In this document: piece by piece, positions 9,656-17,754 of the stretch
Layout: each line of letters starts with the position of its first letter
Position numbering within the stretch: position 1 is the stretch's first letter
Origin: an uncultured Nitrospirales bacterium
GTDB lineage: Bacteria; Nitrospirota; Nitrospiria; Nitrospirales; UBA8639
Assembly (NCBI GenBank): GCA_958295805.1
Contig: OY282373.1
Span: forward strand, 467,001 to 531,000
Direction of reading: 5' to 3'
Length of the DNA: 64,000 nt
Program-made: the position numbers and the translations under genes
The notes under the pieces: model-generated
The model's input: the letters and a program-made list of their open reading frames with translations, nothing else
Told to the model about the DNA's origin: nothing
Databases searched by the model: none

Positions 9656-11370
9656 CAGTAAACCCGAATTTGCGGTTCCCATTGGGTAATCCGAACGGGG
9701 AGAAAGTCGATTCGCGGGGGGCCGTCGGGATCATGATAAATCAGAATGTGTCGCAACCACCGGTCGTCGTCACGTTGGAGGTAATCCGTTCGAAAATGAG
9801 CGCCCCGACTTTCTTGGCGCGTCAGGGCGCCCAGCGCAATGGTTTCGGCACAATCCAGCATAAAGTCCAGTTCCAACGCACGAACGAGGCCGGTGTTAAA
9901 GATGCGTCCTTTGTCCTGAACGGCCACGCGGGTCCATCGGTTGCGGAGTTCGGCCACGGTCCGTTGCGCGAGGGTCATCCCTTCTTTGTGACGAAACACG
10001 CCAAAGCCCTCGTCCATGGTCACGCCCATCTCGTGGCGAATCGCGGCAGCGGTATCGGTGGTCTGCGGTCTGGCCGGGATGGCCTTGACGGCGTCTTCTT
10101 CCTGTTTGACGATTGTCTCAGACACTCGCGGATGAGGTCGAGTTTTCACGTATGCTCCGGCACAACGTCCGGCCCGGCGACCGAACACGACCGTATCCAA
10201 CAAGGAATTGGCTCCGAGCCGATTGCCCCCGTGCAGGCTCACGCACGCGGCCTCCCCGGCGGCAAAGAGTCCCCGGACTCCACCCCATGAGCCGTCGAGA
10301 GCCCAGCACCGTCCATCGACGTCCGTCTTCACCCCGCCCATCATGTAGTGCATGCCCGGGCAAATCGGAATCGGTTCCCTGGTTAAATCAACGTTGGCAA
10401 ACGACTTCGCCTCCTCAAAAATCTGGCTCAGGCGATCGTGAATCACGTCCTTACCTAAATGGCGACAATCCAGCAACACGCACCCGTCAACGTCTCGGCC
10501 TTCATTGATTTCCGTTTGCTCCGCCCGGGACACCACATCCCGCGAGGCCAACTCCATCATGTTCGGAGCATAGCTCTCCATGAAGCGTTCGCCGTTCTTA
10601 TTCAGCAAATATGCGCCTTCGCCTCGTGCCGCTTCACTCAGGAGCAACCCTTTGCCTTTCAAGGTCGTTGGATGATACTGCACCATTTCCATGTCCATGA
10701 GCGGGGCACCGGCCCGGTAGGCAATGGCAAGCCCGTCGCCGGTGCAAATCAAGGCATTGGTACTCGGCTCGAAGACGCGCCCCACGCCGCCGGCGGCCAT
10801 GATGACGGCCTTTGCCTTGATGAAGGCAAATTGTCCGGTTTGCAATTCAAACGCCGTGACTCCCGCACAGCACCCTTCGTCATCCTTGACCAACGCCGTG
10901 ACGAACCATTCCTCGAACACCGGCAGGCGGGCTTTCAGAATTTGCTCATACAGCACGTGCAACATGGCTTGGCCGGTAAAATCCGACACAAAAAACGTCC
11001 GTGCCCGTTTTTGGCCGCCGAAGCGACGGGTGCCCAACCGCCCGTCCTCGTTTCGATTAAAGATGACCCCCATGTGTTCCAAGGCGAGGATGTCCGCGCC
11101 CGCTTCCCGGGCCAGAATTTCCACGGCGTCCTGGTCACCCAGATAATCGCTGCCTTTGATCGTCTCGAAGGCGTGCTCTTCCCATTGATCCCCACGGTCG
11201 GTAAGCGCCGCGTTAATGCCTCCCTGAGCCGCATTGGAATGGCTGCGAACCGGATGCACCTTCGTGATGATCGCGACGGTCACTCCGGCTTCACGTGCCG
11301 CCAACGCGGCCCGCATCCCGGCCAAGCCGGCCCCCATCACGAGCACGTCAAATTCGTAAAAAGTCCCCAT
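9655..11370 (-). CDS. sdhA: succinate dehydrogenase/fumarate reductase flavoprotein subunit
   Basis: 571-residue catalytic subunit interconverting succinate and fumarate. The FAD-binding motif GAGLAG is at residues 13-18. The His that binds FAD covalently is H44 in RSHSNAAQGGINAAL. The substrate region HYMMGGVKTDVDGR and the FAD-contacting GGNRLGANSLLDTVVFGRRAG are intact. It opens the sdhA-sdhB-sdhE operon. The direction in vivo (TCA or reductive TCA) cannot be told from sequence. Only 17 bp separate it from the end of a TOPRIM gene on the same strand, and I see no clear ribosome binding site, so its promoter may lie inside the upstream gene or the defence pair may have been inserted here. 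Confidence 0.95.
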   Translation of the reverse strand: MGTFYEFDVLVMGAGLAGMRAALAAREAGVTVAIITKVHPVRSHSNAAQGGINAALTDRGDQWEEHAFETIKGSDYLGDQDAVEILAREAGADILALEHMGVIFNRNEDGRLGTRRFGGQKRARTFFVSDFTGQAMLHVLYEQILKARLPVFEEWFVTALVKDDEGCCAGVTAFELQTGQFAFIKAKAVIMAAGGVGRVFEPSTNALICTGDGLAIAYRAGAPLMDMEMVQYHPTTLKGKGLLLSEAARGEGAYLLNKNGERFMESYAPNMMELASRDVVSRAEQTEINEGRDVDGCVLLDCRHLGKDVIHDRLSQIFEEAKSFANVDLTREPIPICPGMHYMMGGVKTDVDGRCWALDGSWGGVRGLFAAGEAACVSLHGGNRLGANSLLDTVVFGRRAGRCAGAYVKTRPHPRVSETIVKQEEDAVKAIPARPQTTDTAAAIRHEMGVTMDEGFGVFRHKEGMTLAQRTVAELRNRWTRVAVQDKGRIFNTGLVRALELDFMLDCAETIALGALTRQESRGAHFRTDYLQRDDDRWLRHILIYHDPDGPPRIDFLPVRITQWEPQIRVY

Positions 11371-11387
11371 GGTTCAAATCCGGTCGC

Positions 11388-11942
11388 TCACAGACCGAGC
11401 ATTTCAAGTAGCTTTCTCAACTCTTCATCGTGCCGGGCTGCCCGCCGCACGTCGGATACGTCGAAGCGTCCGATCAATTGATCCGCGGTCAGCGATGACT
11501 TGCTGTACTCCGGCCAAACTTTCTGAAGTTCCGCCATTGAGTCGCCTGCCGCGATTTGCCGACTCTCATATCCTTCGTGCAGCCTGAGCAGCAGCCCTTC
11601 AAGATTCAGATTCTGAAAGATGATTTTCAACCCAGATTCGGACGCCACGGCTTGGGCGTCGCGTCCGGCTTGCCGGTCTCGCTTAATGCGGTCCCGGTCC
11701 AGCAACACCAGCTTGGCGCTAATATCCTTGTTGTCGAGATGTCTCGTCAAGTGGCGAGTAGTTGCCTTGACCACGTCTACGGAGTCGCCGCCATGTCCTG
11801 TTGCAATCTTCAAAGACAGGTGTAAGCCTTCCTTATCACAGCAGCGTTGGAGAAACTGCACAAAGGCCCGATCGTTCTTTCCCTCAACCCCGATGAAGAT
11901 GACTCGTCTGGGTTCGACCTGATTCGGTCTGCGGTGGGGCAT
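11388..11942 (-). CDS. TOPRIM-like effector of an AAA ATPase pair (RloB/AriB-like)
   Basis: 184 residues, no family recognised with certainty. The first strand VIFIGVEGKNDRAFV puts a conserved Glu at residue 20, and LVLLDRDRIKRD puts Asp at 82 and 84. This E...DxD layout is that of a compact TOPRIM nuclease domain, as found in RloB, AriB (DUF4435) and OLD-type effectors. It follows an AAA ATPase gene by 6 nt and is surely cotranscribed. In the known ATPase + TOPRIM defence pairs the ATPase senses infection and releases or activates the nuclease. Function as an antiphage effector is inferred from architecture and from the adjoining restriction genes. Confidence 0.65.
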   Translation of the reverse strand: MPHRRPNQVEPRRVIFIGVEGKNDRAFVQFLQRCCDKEGLHLSLKIATGHGGDSVDVVKATTRHLTRHLDNKDISAKLVLLDRDRIKRDRQAGRDAQAVASESGLKIIFQNLNLEGLLLRLHEGYESRQIAAGDSMAELQKVWPEYSKSSLTADQLIGRFDVSDVRRAARHDEELRKLLEMLGL

Positions 11943-11948
11943 CGCTTC

Positions 11949-13160
11949 TCAGCCGATCTTCGGGAGACCACCCAGCACCCCCGCCCGATACTTGGGATAG
12001 AGGCGGGCGTCACGGCGAAGGCCGCGCACGTCCTGGGCGCCGTAGACGCGAGTCGCGCCGTTGCGGTCCTTCTCCGTGATGAACACCTCCTCCTTCTCCA
12101 AGTCGTCAAGCAGGCCGACGTTGTGAGAAGTGACGAGAAGCTGCGCGTCGTTGGGATTCGTCTCTCGGGAGCGGAACCAGTTCAGAACTTCGCCGGCGAT
12201 ATCCACGTGCAGGTCGCCGTCGATCTCATCGAAGGCAACGGGAATACCGAAGTCGAGTGCGATATGGAATTGAGGCAGCAGATGAAACAGACGTTTTGTC
12301 CCGCTGGATTCGAAATCCAGAGGGATCGGTACGTCGAGTCCGTGATGCTTGAAGAATACGTTTTTTTCTTCGGAATCGTTGCGAATATCGAAACCTTGAA
12401 TCCCCAGGTCGCTGGATTGGATATGTTCCTTGGCCCAGGTACGTATCTCTGGATTCTGCTCGAACATCTGGATTATCGCCTTGGTCGGATGCTCCAATTT
12501 TGTGTGATAGACGGTATTGCTTGACCACAAGATCCGTCGCATTGTGTCCGCGATTCGCATGGCCAGGGGCACGTTGAACAGGGCGAGCGTGGCGACTACG
12601 GAGGCGTCCGCTCGAACCGCCTTGAGGCGGTCATCCTTGGGCTTGATCCCGAATTCGCTGGAAACGTATATGGGTTCTTGTGGACCGCGGCGCTCAAAAA
12701 GACGTCGGGGCCGGCCCTTCGGGAAGTAGGACATCGCTTCATAATGGAAGGAATTGTTCTGAGAGCCGGAGTCATTTCGTCCTACGACTAACTCGTAGCG
12801 GAACAGTTTGCGGGTTTTGTTTGGTGCCAACCAATCCGCCTCGAACTCCACGCAAAATCGTGTCGGTTCTTTTCTGGTCTCAGGAGAAAAGAAAGGGAGG
12901 AATGAATTGATCGGGTTGTTCTCCTCCGTAGGCGATGCTGATGAGGCGATGCGGGCCGTAGTGATCAACGCATTGAGCAACGTTGTCTTGCCCGACCCGT
13001 TGGGTCCGATGAGCACCACGACGGAAGGGAGTTTGATATCCGGCTTGGCCGCGCTACGCTGGAAGCGAGGCAGGTCGGGAGCAGTTCCGGGAATGCGCAG
13101 ATCGAGAACAACTTCTTCGCGTATCGAGTGATAGTTGGATACAGAAAATGTGTGAATCAT
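11949..13160 (-). CDS. AAA_15/AAA_21 ABC-like ATPase, partner of the TOPRIM protein
   Basis: ABC-like ATPase of about 403 residues, related to the RloA/AriA/OLD ATPase group. FSVSNYHSIREEVVLDL near the N-terminus is the usual start of these proteins. Walker A is GPNGSGKT (52-59). SSGTKRLFHLLPQ resembles an ABC signature region, and VAFDEIDGDLH serves as Walker B with the catalytic Glu, followed by a switch His in LLVTSHNVGLL. I prefer the ATG at 13160 over the GTG at 13193 because homologues begin at this point and a promoter overlaps the longer frame. It pairs with the downstream TOPRIM gene, 6 nt away. Confidence 0.82.
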   Translation of the reverse strand: MIHTFSVSNYHSIREEVVLDLRIPGTAPDLPRFQRSAAKPDIKLPSVVVLIGPNGSGKTTLLNALITTARIASSASPTEENNPINSFLPFFSPETRKEPTRFCVEFEADWLAPNKTRKLFRYELVVGRNDSGSQNNSFHYEAMSYFPKGRPRRLFERRGPQEPIYVSSEFGIKPKDDRLKAVRADASVVATLALFNVPLAMRIADTMRRILWSSNTVYHTKLEHPTKAIIQMFEQNPEIRTWAKEHIQSSDLGIQGFDIRNDSEEKNVFFKHHGLDVPIPLDFESSGTKRLFHLLPQFHIALDFGIPVAFDEIDGDLHVDIAGEVLNWFRSRETNPNDAQLLVTSHNVGLLDDLEKEEVFITEKDRNGATRVYGAQDVRGLRRDARLYPKYRAGVLGGLPKIG

Positions 13161-13166
13161 TTCTAG

Positions 13167-13195
13167 ATCATAACGACTTTTCGTCAAGATCACAA
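13167..13195 (-). promoter_or_regulatory. putative promoter of the ATPase-TOPRIM pair
   Basis: On the minus strand TTGTGA (13195-13190), a 17-bp spacer and TATGAT (13172-13167) match a sigma-70 promoter. Only 6 nt separate the -10 box from the ATG at 13160, with no Shine-Dalgarno sequence, so the mRNA may be leaderless. Confidence 0.45.
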
Positions 13196-13525
13196 TATAA
13201 AGTTCATATAACAGCCAATTCGTGAATCATTCATCTCCCGTCATTCACGTGCAAACGGAAATCCAGAAGAAGGGACATGCCCACAGTCCCCAGGCCCCAG
13301 TCCCCCGGCGGGTACGCGCACTGCGGTTGCTCTCTGGATTCCCGCTCCCCGATAACAAATGTCGGGGATAAGTTTCGCGGGAATGACGACGAGGAGACAG
13401 GGACGACGACGGGGCGATGAAAGTGACGAAGGGGGGGAACGGAAATGACGGCGTTTGGTGATGCTGTCGGCGAATGACGGAATTTTTACAATTCCTGATT
13501 ATCCAATGTTTCGTGTGACGGCTGC
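13196..13525. other. intergenic region with dispersed repeats
   Basis: No credible gene. It holds a repeat of the type CTGGATTCCCGC...GCGGGAATGACG (about 13331-13388) whose two halves are split by a short insert containing GATAACAAATGTCGGGGATAAG. The remaining sequence is low in coding signal. It separates the ATPase-TOPRIM pair from the end of the type III restriction gene. Confidence 0.5.
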
Positions 13526-16500
13526 CTATGAACCCAATGCGTGTGCAATCACCTGTTTCAGGCAGTCGGGTCGGTTCAGGAAATACACGCCGTCACCGTG
13601 CCAATCGTTTGATGAACGGGTACCGTCGTCGATCGTTTCAGGTGGGGTGACGGACAGGATGTACGCGCGCAGACGCAGGCTCGGCTCGGTTTTCCTGATC
13701 CGTTCTTCAACATCGTGGATGTCGCGGTGCAACTCGACCTTTTTGCGTTCTCTGGTCCCGTATCGACCCAAGCCTTTGGGATCGAGAAAAATGACGTACT
13801 GACAATCGGCACCGTTCAGCCAGACAATAAAGTCGGGATAATAGCCGAAATCGTCGAAGAATGAGACGCCCCGCCCTCGCGTCAGGTTACGGATCAGATA
13901 CAACTCCTTGCCCTGCAAACAAGCGTCACGGCTTTCGGCCACCTCCACCAGTTTTTCGACCACGATCTTTTCGTTCTCGTCCAAGGCGACCGGGCGGACG
14001 GTGACTTTGCAATCCTCCCCGGCATACACAAGAGGCTGGTAAGCGTGGGCGCCGGCCATGATAACGCCGAGTTTCAGATTGTGGAGATAGCCTGCCTGCA
14101 CGGTGGCCGCCAATTCGTGCAGGTCATCGATCAACCGGCTCTGCGTCGCGTCCGCGGATAACTCGTAAGCCTGCACGTTGTTGGGATCGTCCTCGTCCAG
14201 CGTCACCACCTTGATCTTGTCGCTCTCCCATCGTCGGCGTTGCGCGCGCCAGAATTGGTCGGTGTATTCGGTCATGAGATCAACGGCAACGTTTTTCAAA
14301 TCCTTCACGCTTCGAAAATCGTTCACATTCAGTTGTTCCGGCGGCATGTACAGCGTGTACCAGTCCTCATCCCGCAAGAGACGATCAACGGTCTCCGGTC
14401 TGATGACCAGATTGTGCCAGCCGTTCTGTTCTTTTCGCGTCAGCAGTGCGTCGTACAGACGGGTCCGGTTGAAAAAACCGGTGTGGCGTGGCTCAAGTTT
14501 GACCGAGGCTTTTTGTCGAACGGAGCCGGAAGACGTTTCACCGGAGGCCACGGATTGCAATTGCGAGTAGAGGTCCAGCGTCACAACTGGCCGGCCCGTT
14601 TCATCAGGGTTGGGAAGAACCGGGCGCTCGTCGGAGGAGGCAAACGTCCGGTCGGCCTGGAGACGGATCAATTTCAGGTGCGGTCTTTTGCCGAAGTTCC
14701 AGGTCACGGGCAGGTGGATCGTTTCCTGCTCGACGCGCATCCCCTCCTTTTCCAACAGGGTTCGGAAGGTCTGCATGTAGTTGGCGCGCAGCCCGAAGAT
14801 GTACAAGGTTTCCAGTTCCGTAAGGTCAGGACTGTCCTTCGGCAACTCGGCCTTACTTTTCCTGTGGCGTTTCAGACTCGTCTCCCAGCCTTTGAGTCGC
14901 ACGCCGCGTCCGAACGTCTGGATGATTTCCGGCCCTTCGCCCACGCCCACGTGCATCAGCCCCATCGTGCTCACCCGCCAGGAATTCCACCCGGCAATGA
15001 AACGCCGGGCGCCGATCACGACGTTCACCGGCGAATCCGGCCTGTCCACGTCGGCGAACAGCCGCTCCGCGAATCCCGCTTCCCGCTCAATGGAAACGTC
15101 GGGGTTGGCTTGCTCCACCAGCAGCTTATGGAGTGCCGTGGAGTCGCCGATATTGACCACGCCGAACACCGGGTTGTCCGCGCTACGCAGGTGCAACTCA
15201 CCTTCTCCCGCGGTCAGATAGACGACGTGGAGATTTCCCCGTCCGTGGAACAGGGTATCGCACAGATCGGCGTACAGGTCGTCCGTCGGGTTCCGTTTGA
15301 GATAGTCGAACCGGCCGGCAAAGTAGTCGTTGCCCTTCTCGTCCGGCAGGCCGGATTGCCCGGTGAGCAGACGGTCGATCATGGGCCGCACCGTGCTGCC
15401 GTTTGCCAGCACCCAGGCCAGAAAGTTCAGAATGAGCACCACGTCGGATTTTGTTTCCACGTCTGCTTTGCTGGAGCCGGTGACGGTCTTGCCCAGGAAC
15501 ACACAGAGCGGTTTGGTCACGTTGAAGGCCGCCCATTGCGCGCCCTTGTCCCGCCAGATTCGGCATTGCTGGTAGAAGGTCAGCAGACAACCCAGCAGGT
15601 ACACGTTGCTGTTCGCGTTTTCCATCCCGCTCGGCAGATTCGAGATCGCGTAATCCTTGCCGTAGCCGTCGTCGTGAAACTGGCGATAGGCGTAGTCGAA
15701 CAACAGGCCTTTGCCGTAGGCGTTCAGCAACTCCGCGTCTTTACCGGCTACCTGGTTGAACGTAGCCGAATACTCGAACGTAAAACCGCCGCGGGACAGT
15801 TCCTTCCGTCGCTCACGCCACACCCTGCCGGACGCGCCCAGGTGTCCCTCATCAACCAGCACCAGGTTGTTGTCGCCGAAGTCCTGCACGGCCACGCGCT
15901 TGACGCCCTTCTTCTCGGCCAGCTTGTTCAGATCAATGATCTCAACGTGTGAGAACAACTCGGCCCCGGCCTCGGCTGAAAACAACCGCGCCGACAGGCC
16001 GCTCGCCTGCAACTCGCGTTCGTGCTGCACCGACATCTGCTCGTTCGGCGTCAGCAGGACGACGTTGTTAAGCCGCCTGCCGGACCGGTCCAAGTAGTGC
16101 CGGAATTGTAGAATATGGGCGTGCATCAGGAGCGTCTTGCCGGAGCCGGTCGCGCTTTGAAAGGCGAGCGTGCGCAGGTCGTCCGGCTCATAATCCGGCA
16201 TGGCCGCGGTCAGCCGATTGTTGGCTTTGGCCACGTTCAGGTCGGCGCGCAGCCTTTCGGAATCGTTGAAATAGCGGTTCAGGTAGTGCTCGGTGAACAG
16301 CAGGGCGAGATATTGATAGGGCTTCCATGCCCGCCCGTGCTCACCGGTCATGCGCAACTTACGGCTGTGCGCGGCAATATTGGCGTCGTATGCGGAAAGC
16401 TGCTCTGAAGTGACAGTGGCGAGAGCCGGATTCAAATACAGCGCTCGGGCGTATTCGCTTTCCCCGCTGGCATCGAGGGTGGCCGGCACCGCCCGCAGCC

Positions 16501-16585
16501 GGTACAGCATGGCCCGCATGTCCTCGTAGCCGAACTCCCCGCAGACAAAGCGGTGCAGAATGAGACGATTGTGGAGGGGAGTCAT
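13526..16585 (-). CDS. type III restriction enzyme Res subunit-like helicase-nuclease
   Basis: 1019 residues, the size of type III Res subunits. An SF2 helicase core is visible: FQSATGSGKTLLM (Walker A, near residue 145), LVDEGHLG (DEAD-box-like motif II), FEYSATFNQ (motif III) and IQTFGRGVRLKGW (motif VI). Near the C-terminus YYPDFIVW followed by VIFLDPKG forms a PD-(D/E)XK nuclease site. It would translocate and cut unmodified DNA together with the methylase encoded at 19883-23053. The two genes are not adjacent: an IS30 element, an AbiJ-like gene and a higBA cassette lie between them, all on the same strand. The reading frame is intact. Confidence 0.88.
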   Translation of the reverse strand: MTPLHNRLILHRFVCGEFGYEDMRAMLYRLRAVPATLDASGESEYARALYLNPALATVTSEQLSAYDANIAAHSRKLRMTGEHGRAWKPYQYLALLFTEHYLNRYFNDSERLRADLNVAKANNRLTAAMPDYEPDDLRTLAFQSATGSGKTLLMHAHILQFRHYLDRSGRRLNNVVLLTPNEQMSVQHERELQASGLSARLFSAEAGAELFSHVEIIDLNKLAEKKGVKRVAVQDFGDNNLVLVDEGHLGASGRVWRERRKELSRGGFTFEYSATFNQVAGKDAELLNAYGKGLLFDYAYRQFHDDGYGKDYAISNLPSGMENANSNVYLLGCLLTFYQQCRIWRDKGAQWAAFNVTKPLCVFLGKTVTGSSKADVETKSDVVLILNFLAWVLANGSTVRPMIDRLLTGQSGLPDEKGNDYFAGRFDYLKRNPTDDLYADLCDTLFHGRGNLHVVYLTAGEGELHLRSADNPVFGVVNIGDSTALHKLLVEQANPDVSIEREAGFAERLFADVDRPDSPVNVVIGARRFIAGWNSWRVSTMGLMHVGVGEGPEIIQTFGRGVRLKGWETSLKRHRKSKAELPKDSPDLTELETLYIFGLRANYMQTFRTLLEKEGMRVEQETIHLPVTWNFGKRPHLKLIRLQADRTFASSDERPVLPNPDETGRPVVTLDLYSQLQSVASGETSSGSVRQKASVKLEPRHTGFFNRTRLYDALLTRKEQNGWHNLVIRPETVDRLLRDEDWYTLYMPPEQLNVNDFRSVKDLKNVAVDLMTEYTDQFWRAQRRRWESDKIKVVTLDEDDPNNVQAYELSADATQSRLIDDLHELAATVQAGYLHNLKLGVIMAGAHAYQPLVYAGEDCKVTVRPVALDENEKIVVEKLVEVAESRDACLQGKELYLIRNLTRGRGVSFFDDFGYYPDFIVWLNGADCQYVIFLDPKGLGRYGTRERKKVELHRDIHDVEERIRKTEPSLRLRAYILSVTPPETIDDGTRSSNDWHGDGVYFLNRPDCLKQVIAHALGS

Positions 16586-16609
16586 TTTCGTATGTGTTTA
16601 CTCATTCTT

Positions 16610-16648
16610 TCATCTCCCCCTGGAGGGAGAGGGCTAGGGTGAGGAGGA
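16610..16648. repeat. REP-like palindrome before the Res gene
   Basis: CATCTCCCCCTGGAGGGAGAGGGCTAGGGTGAGG-type palindrome (arms TCCCCC/GGGAGA) in the gap between the second higA and Res. It belongs to the same family as the repeats near 21725, 30490, 43590, 48440, 49180, 49290, 49395 and 50670. Confidence 0.6.
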
Positions 16649-16715
16649 AGAAAAAGGAATTTTGTAAAAGGTATCCTGACGGAAGAGGGCTCATTGTCGT
16701 AGGCCGAGGCAATCT

Positions 16716-17015
16716 TCAGGCAACGGCACGGCGGGGTTTGACACGTTGTGCGATTCGTTTGCCCGTCTTCATTTCCGCCACACGCAGTTCAAACGTCTTT
16801 TGCAGGTTCAGCCAGAACACCGGGGTAGCGTCAAGATAATGCGATAAGCGCAACGCCGTGCCAGCCGTGACGCCGCGCTGGCCGTTCAGAATTGCCGTAA
16901 TGCGATTGCCCTGAACGTCCAGGGACGAGGCAAAAGCCTTCGCCGACATTTCCATCTCGCCAAGTTCCTCACGCAGAACTTCGCCCGGATGCACGGGCCG
17001 CATCCCGTTCTTCAT
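16716..17015 (-). CDS. higA: HigA-family HTH antitoxin (second copy)
   Basis: 99 residues with the HigA signature: RPVHPGEVLREEL at the start, a helix-turn-helix with SAKAFASSLDVQGNRITAILNG, then TPVFWLNLQKTFEL. HigA antitoxins bind and neutralise HigB mRNA nucleases and repress their own operon. It overlaps the preceding higA-like gene by 4 nt (17012-17015), so it is the third gene of a higB-higA-higA cassette. Two tandem antitoxins for one toxin is unusual; this one may serve another partner or regulate the Res gene 130 bp downstream. The two proteins differ clearly in sequence, so this is not a recent duplication. Confidence 0.85.
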   Translation of the reverse strand: MKNGMRPVHPGEVLREELGEMEMSAKAFASSLDVQGNRITAILNGQRGVTAGTALRLSHYLDATPVFWLNLQKTFELRVAEMKTGKRIAQRVKPRRAVA

Positions 17016-17335
17016 GTCGGCGTCACTTCAGCCGGCTCTATTTTTTCCAGTTCGCTTTTCAACCCCCGCTCCATGCGCCACAAATCATAATGCTGTTGCA
17101 ACCTCAACCAGAGCCCGGGACCATTGCCGACCAGCTTGCCGATCCGCAACGCCATTTCTACCGTGATGGGATGAGTACAAGCCAAAATCCTATGGACCTG
17201 CTGGCGCGAAACACCCAACCGCCGCGCCGTCTCACTGGCCGATAACCCGAGCGCCGGTAGAACATCCTGTCGCAAAATTTCGCCCGGATGAATCGAGGGA
17301 CGTTTTAAGGGGCGTTTAACGTTATATTCAGTCAT
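17012..17335 (-). CDS. higA: HigA-family HTH antitoxin (first copy)
   Basis: 107 residues. RPSIHPGEILRQDVLPALGLSASETARRLGV is the classic HigA N-terminus, followed by the recognition helix region SRQQVHRILAC and the family end PGLWLRLQQHYDLW. It starts 9 nt after the higB stop and should be its direct antitoxin. Together they would repress the promoter-operator at 17628-17655. Confidence 0.92.
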   Translation of the reverse strand: MTEYNVKRPLKRPSIHPGEILRQDVLPALGLSASETARRLGVSRQQVHRILACTHPITVEMALRIGKLVGNGPGLWLRLQQHYDLWRMERGLKSELEKIEPAEVTPT

Positions 17336-17344
17336 TTCTCCTCC

Positions 17345-17620
17345 TTAGTGATATTGTTCAAGATTGACCTGAAGCACCTCGCCTGCTTGCCAGGCAAACG
17401 TGATGCACCAAGGGCCATTGACGTGGATGCTGTAGCGTTCCTGTGCTCCGTAAAGGCCGTGAAAATTGAATCCCGGAACGTTCAACTCAGTCAACGATTC
17501 GGTTTGATCCAGCACTTCCAGCCGACGTAAGCAACGTGCATGCAAACTCTGTTGGACGTGACGACTACGACCCCGTTGAAACAACTCGGCAAGACCCTTA
17601 TGTCGAAAACTCTTAATCAT
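17345..17620 (-). CDS. higB: HigB-family toxin (RelE/ParE fold mRNA nuclease)
   Basis: 91 residues, full length for HigB. MIKSFRHKGL starts the protein, LNVPGFNFHGL lies mid-protein and YSIHVNGPWCITFAW with LEQYH at the C-terminus are diagnostic of the family. HigB cleaves mRNA on the ribosome. The gene leads the cassette (toxin first, as is usual for higBA). Its promoter is strong and the -10 box ends 7 nt before the ATG. Confidence 0.93.
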   Translation of the reverse strand: MIKSFRHKGLAELFQRGRSRHVQQSLHARCLRRLEVLDQTESLTELNVPGFNFHGLYGAQERYSIHVNGPWCITFAWQAGEVLQVNLEQYH

Positions 17621-17627
17621 CCCGGTG

Positions 17628-17655
17628 ATTGTAACAAAGTATGTTACAATGTCAA
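17628..17655 (-). promoter_or_regulatory. higB promoter with overlapping palindromic operator
   Basis: On the minus strand TTGACA (17655-17650), a 16-bp spacer and TACAAT (17633-17628) form a near-consensus promoter. A 21-bp inverted repeat, TTGTAACA-5-TGTTACAA (17649-17629), fills the spacer and the -10 box, an ideal site for repression by HigA. The ATG follows the -10 box after 7 nt. Confidence 0.7.
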
Positions 17656-17754
17656 CTGCATTTGTCTACTTGTGCCCTTCGTCATTCCTGTATGTGTTCA
17701 CTCATTCGTTGCCAAAAATCATTTCTTGGTTTTGGGATTTGGCTGCCCCTTCTG

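Noticed and set aside
10459-11481. Plus-strand open frame of 340 codons
   Set aside because: Antisense to sdhA and the TOPRIM gene; no recognisable domain.
14240-15952. Long plus-strand open frame of 570 codons
   Set aside because: It lies fully antisense to the Res gene, which has helicase and nuclease motifs; the product is His/Arg-rich without domains, as expected from a shadow frame in GC-rich DNA.
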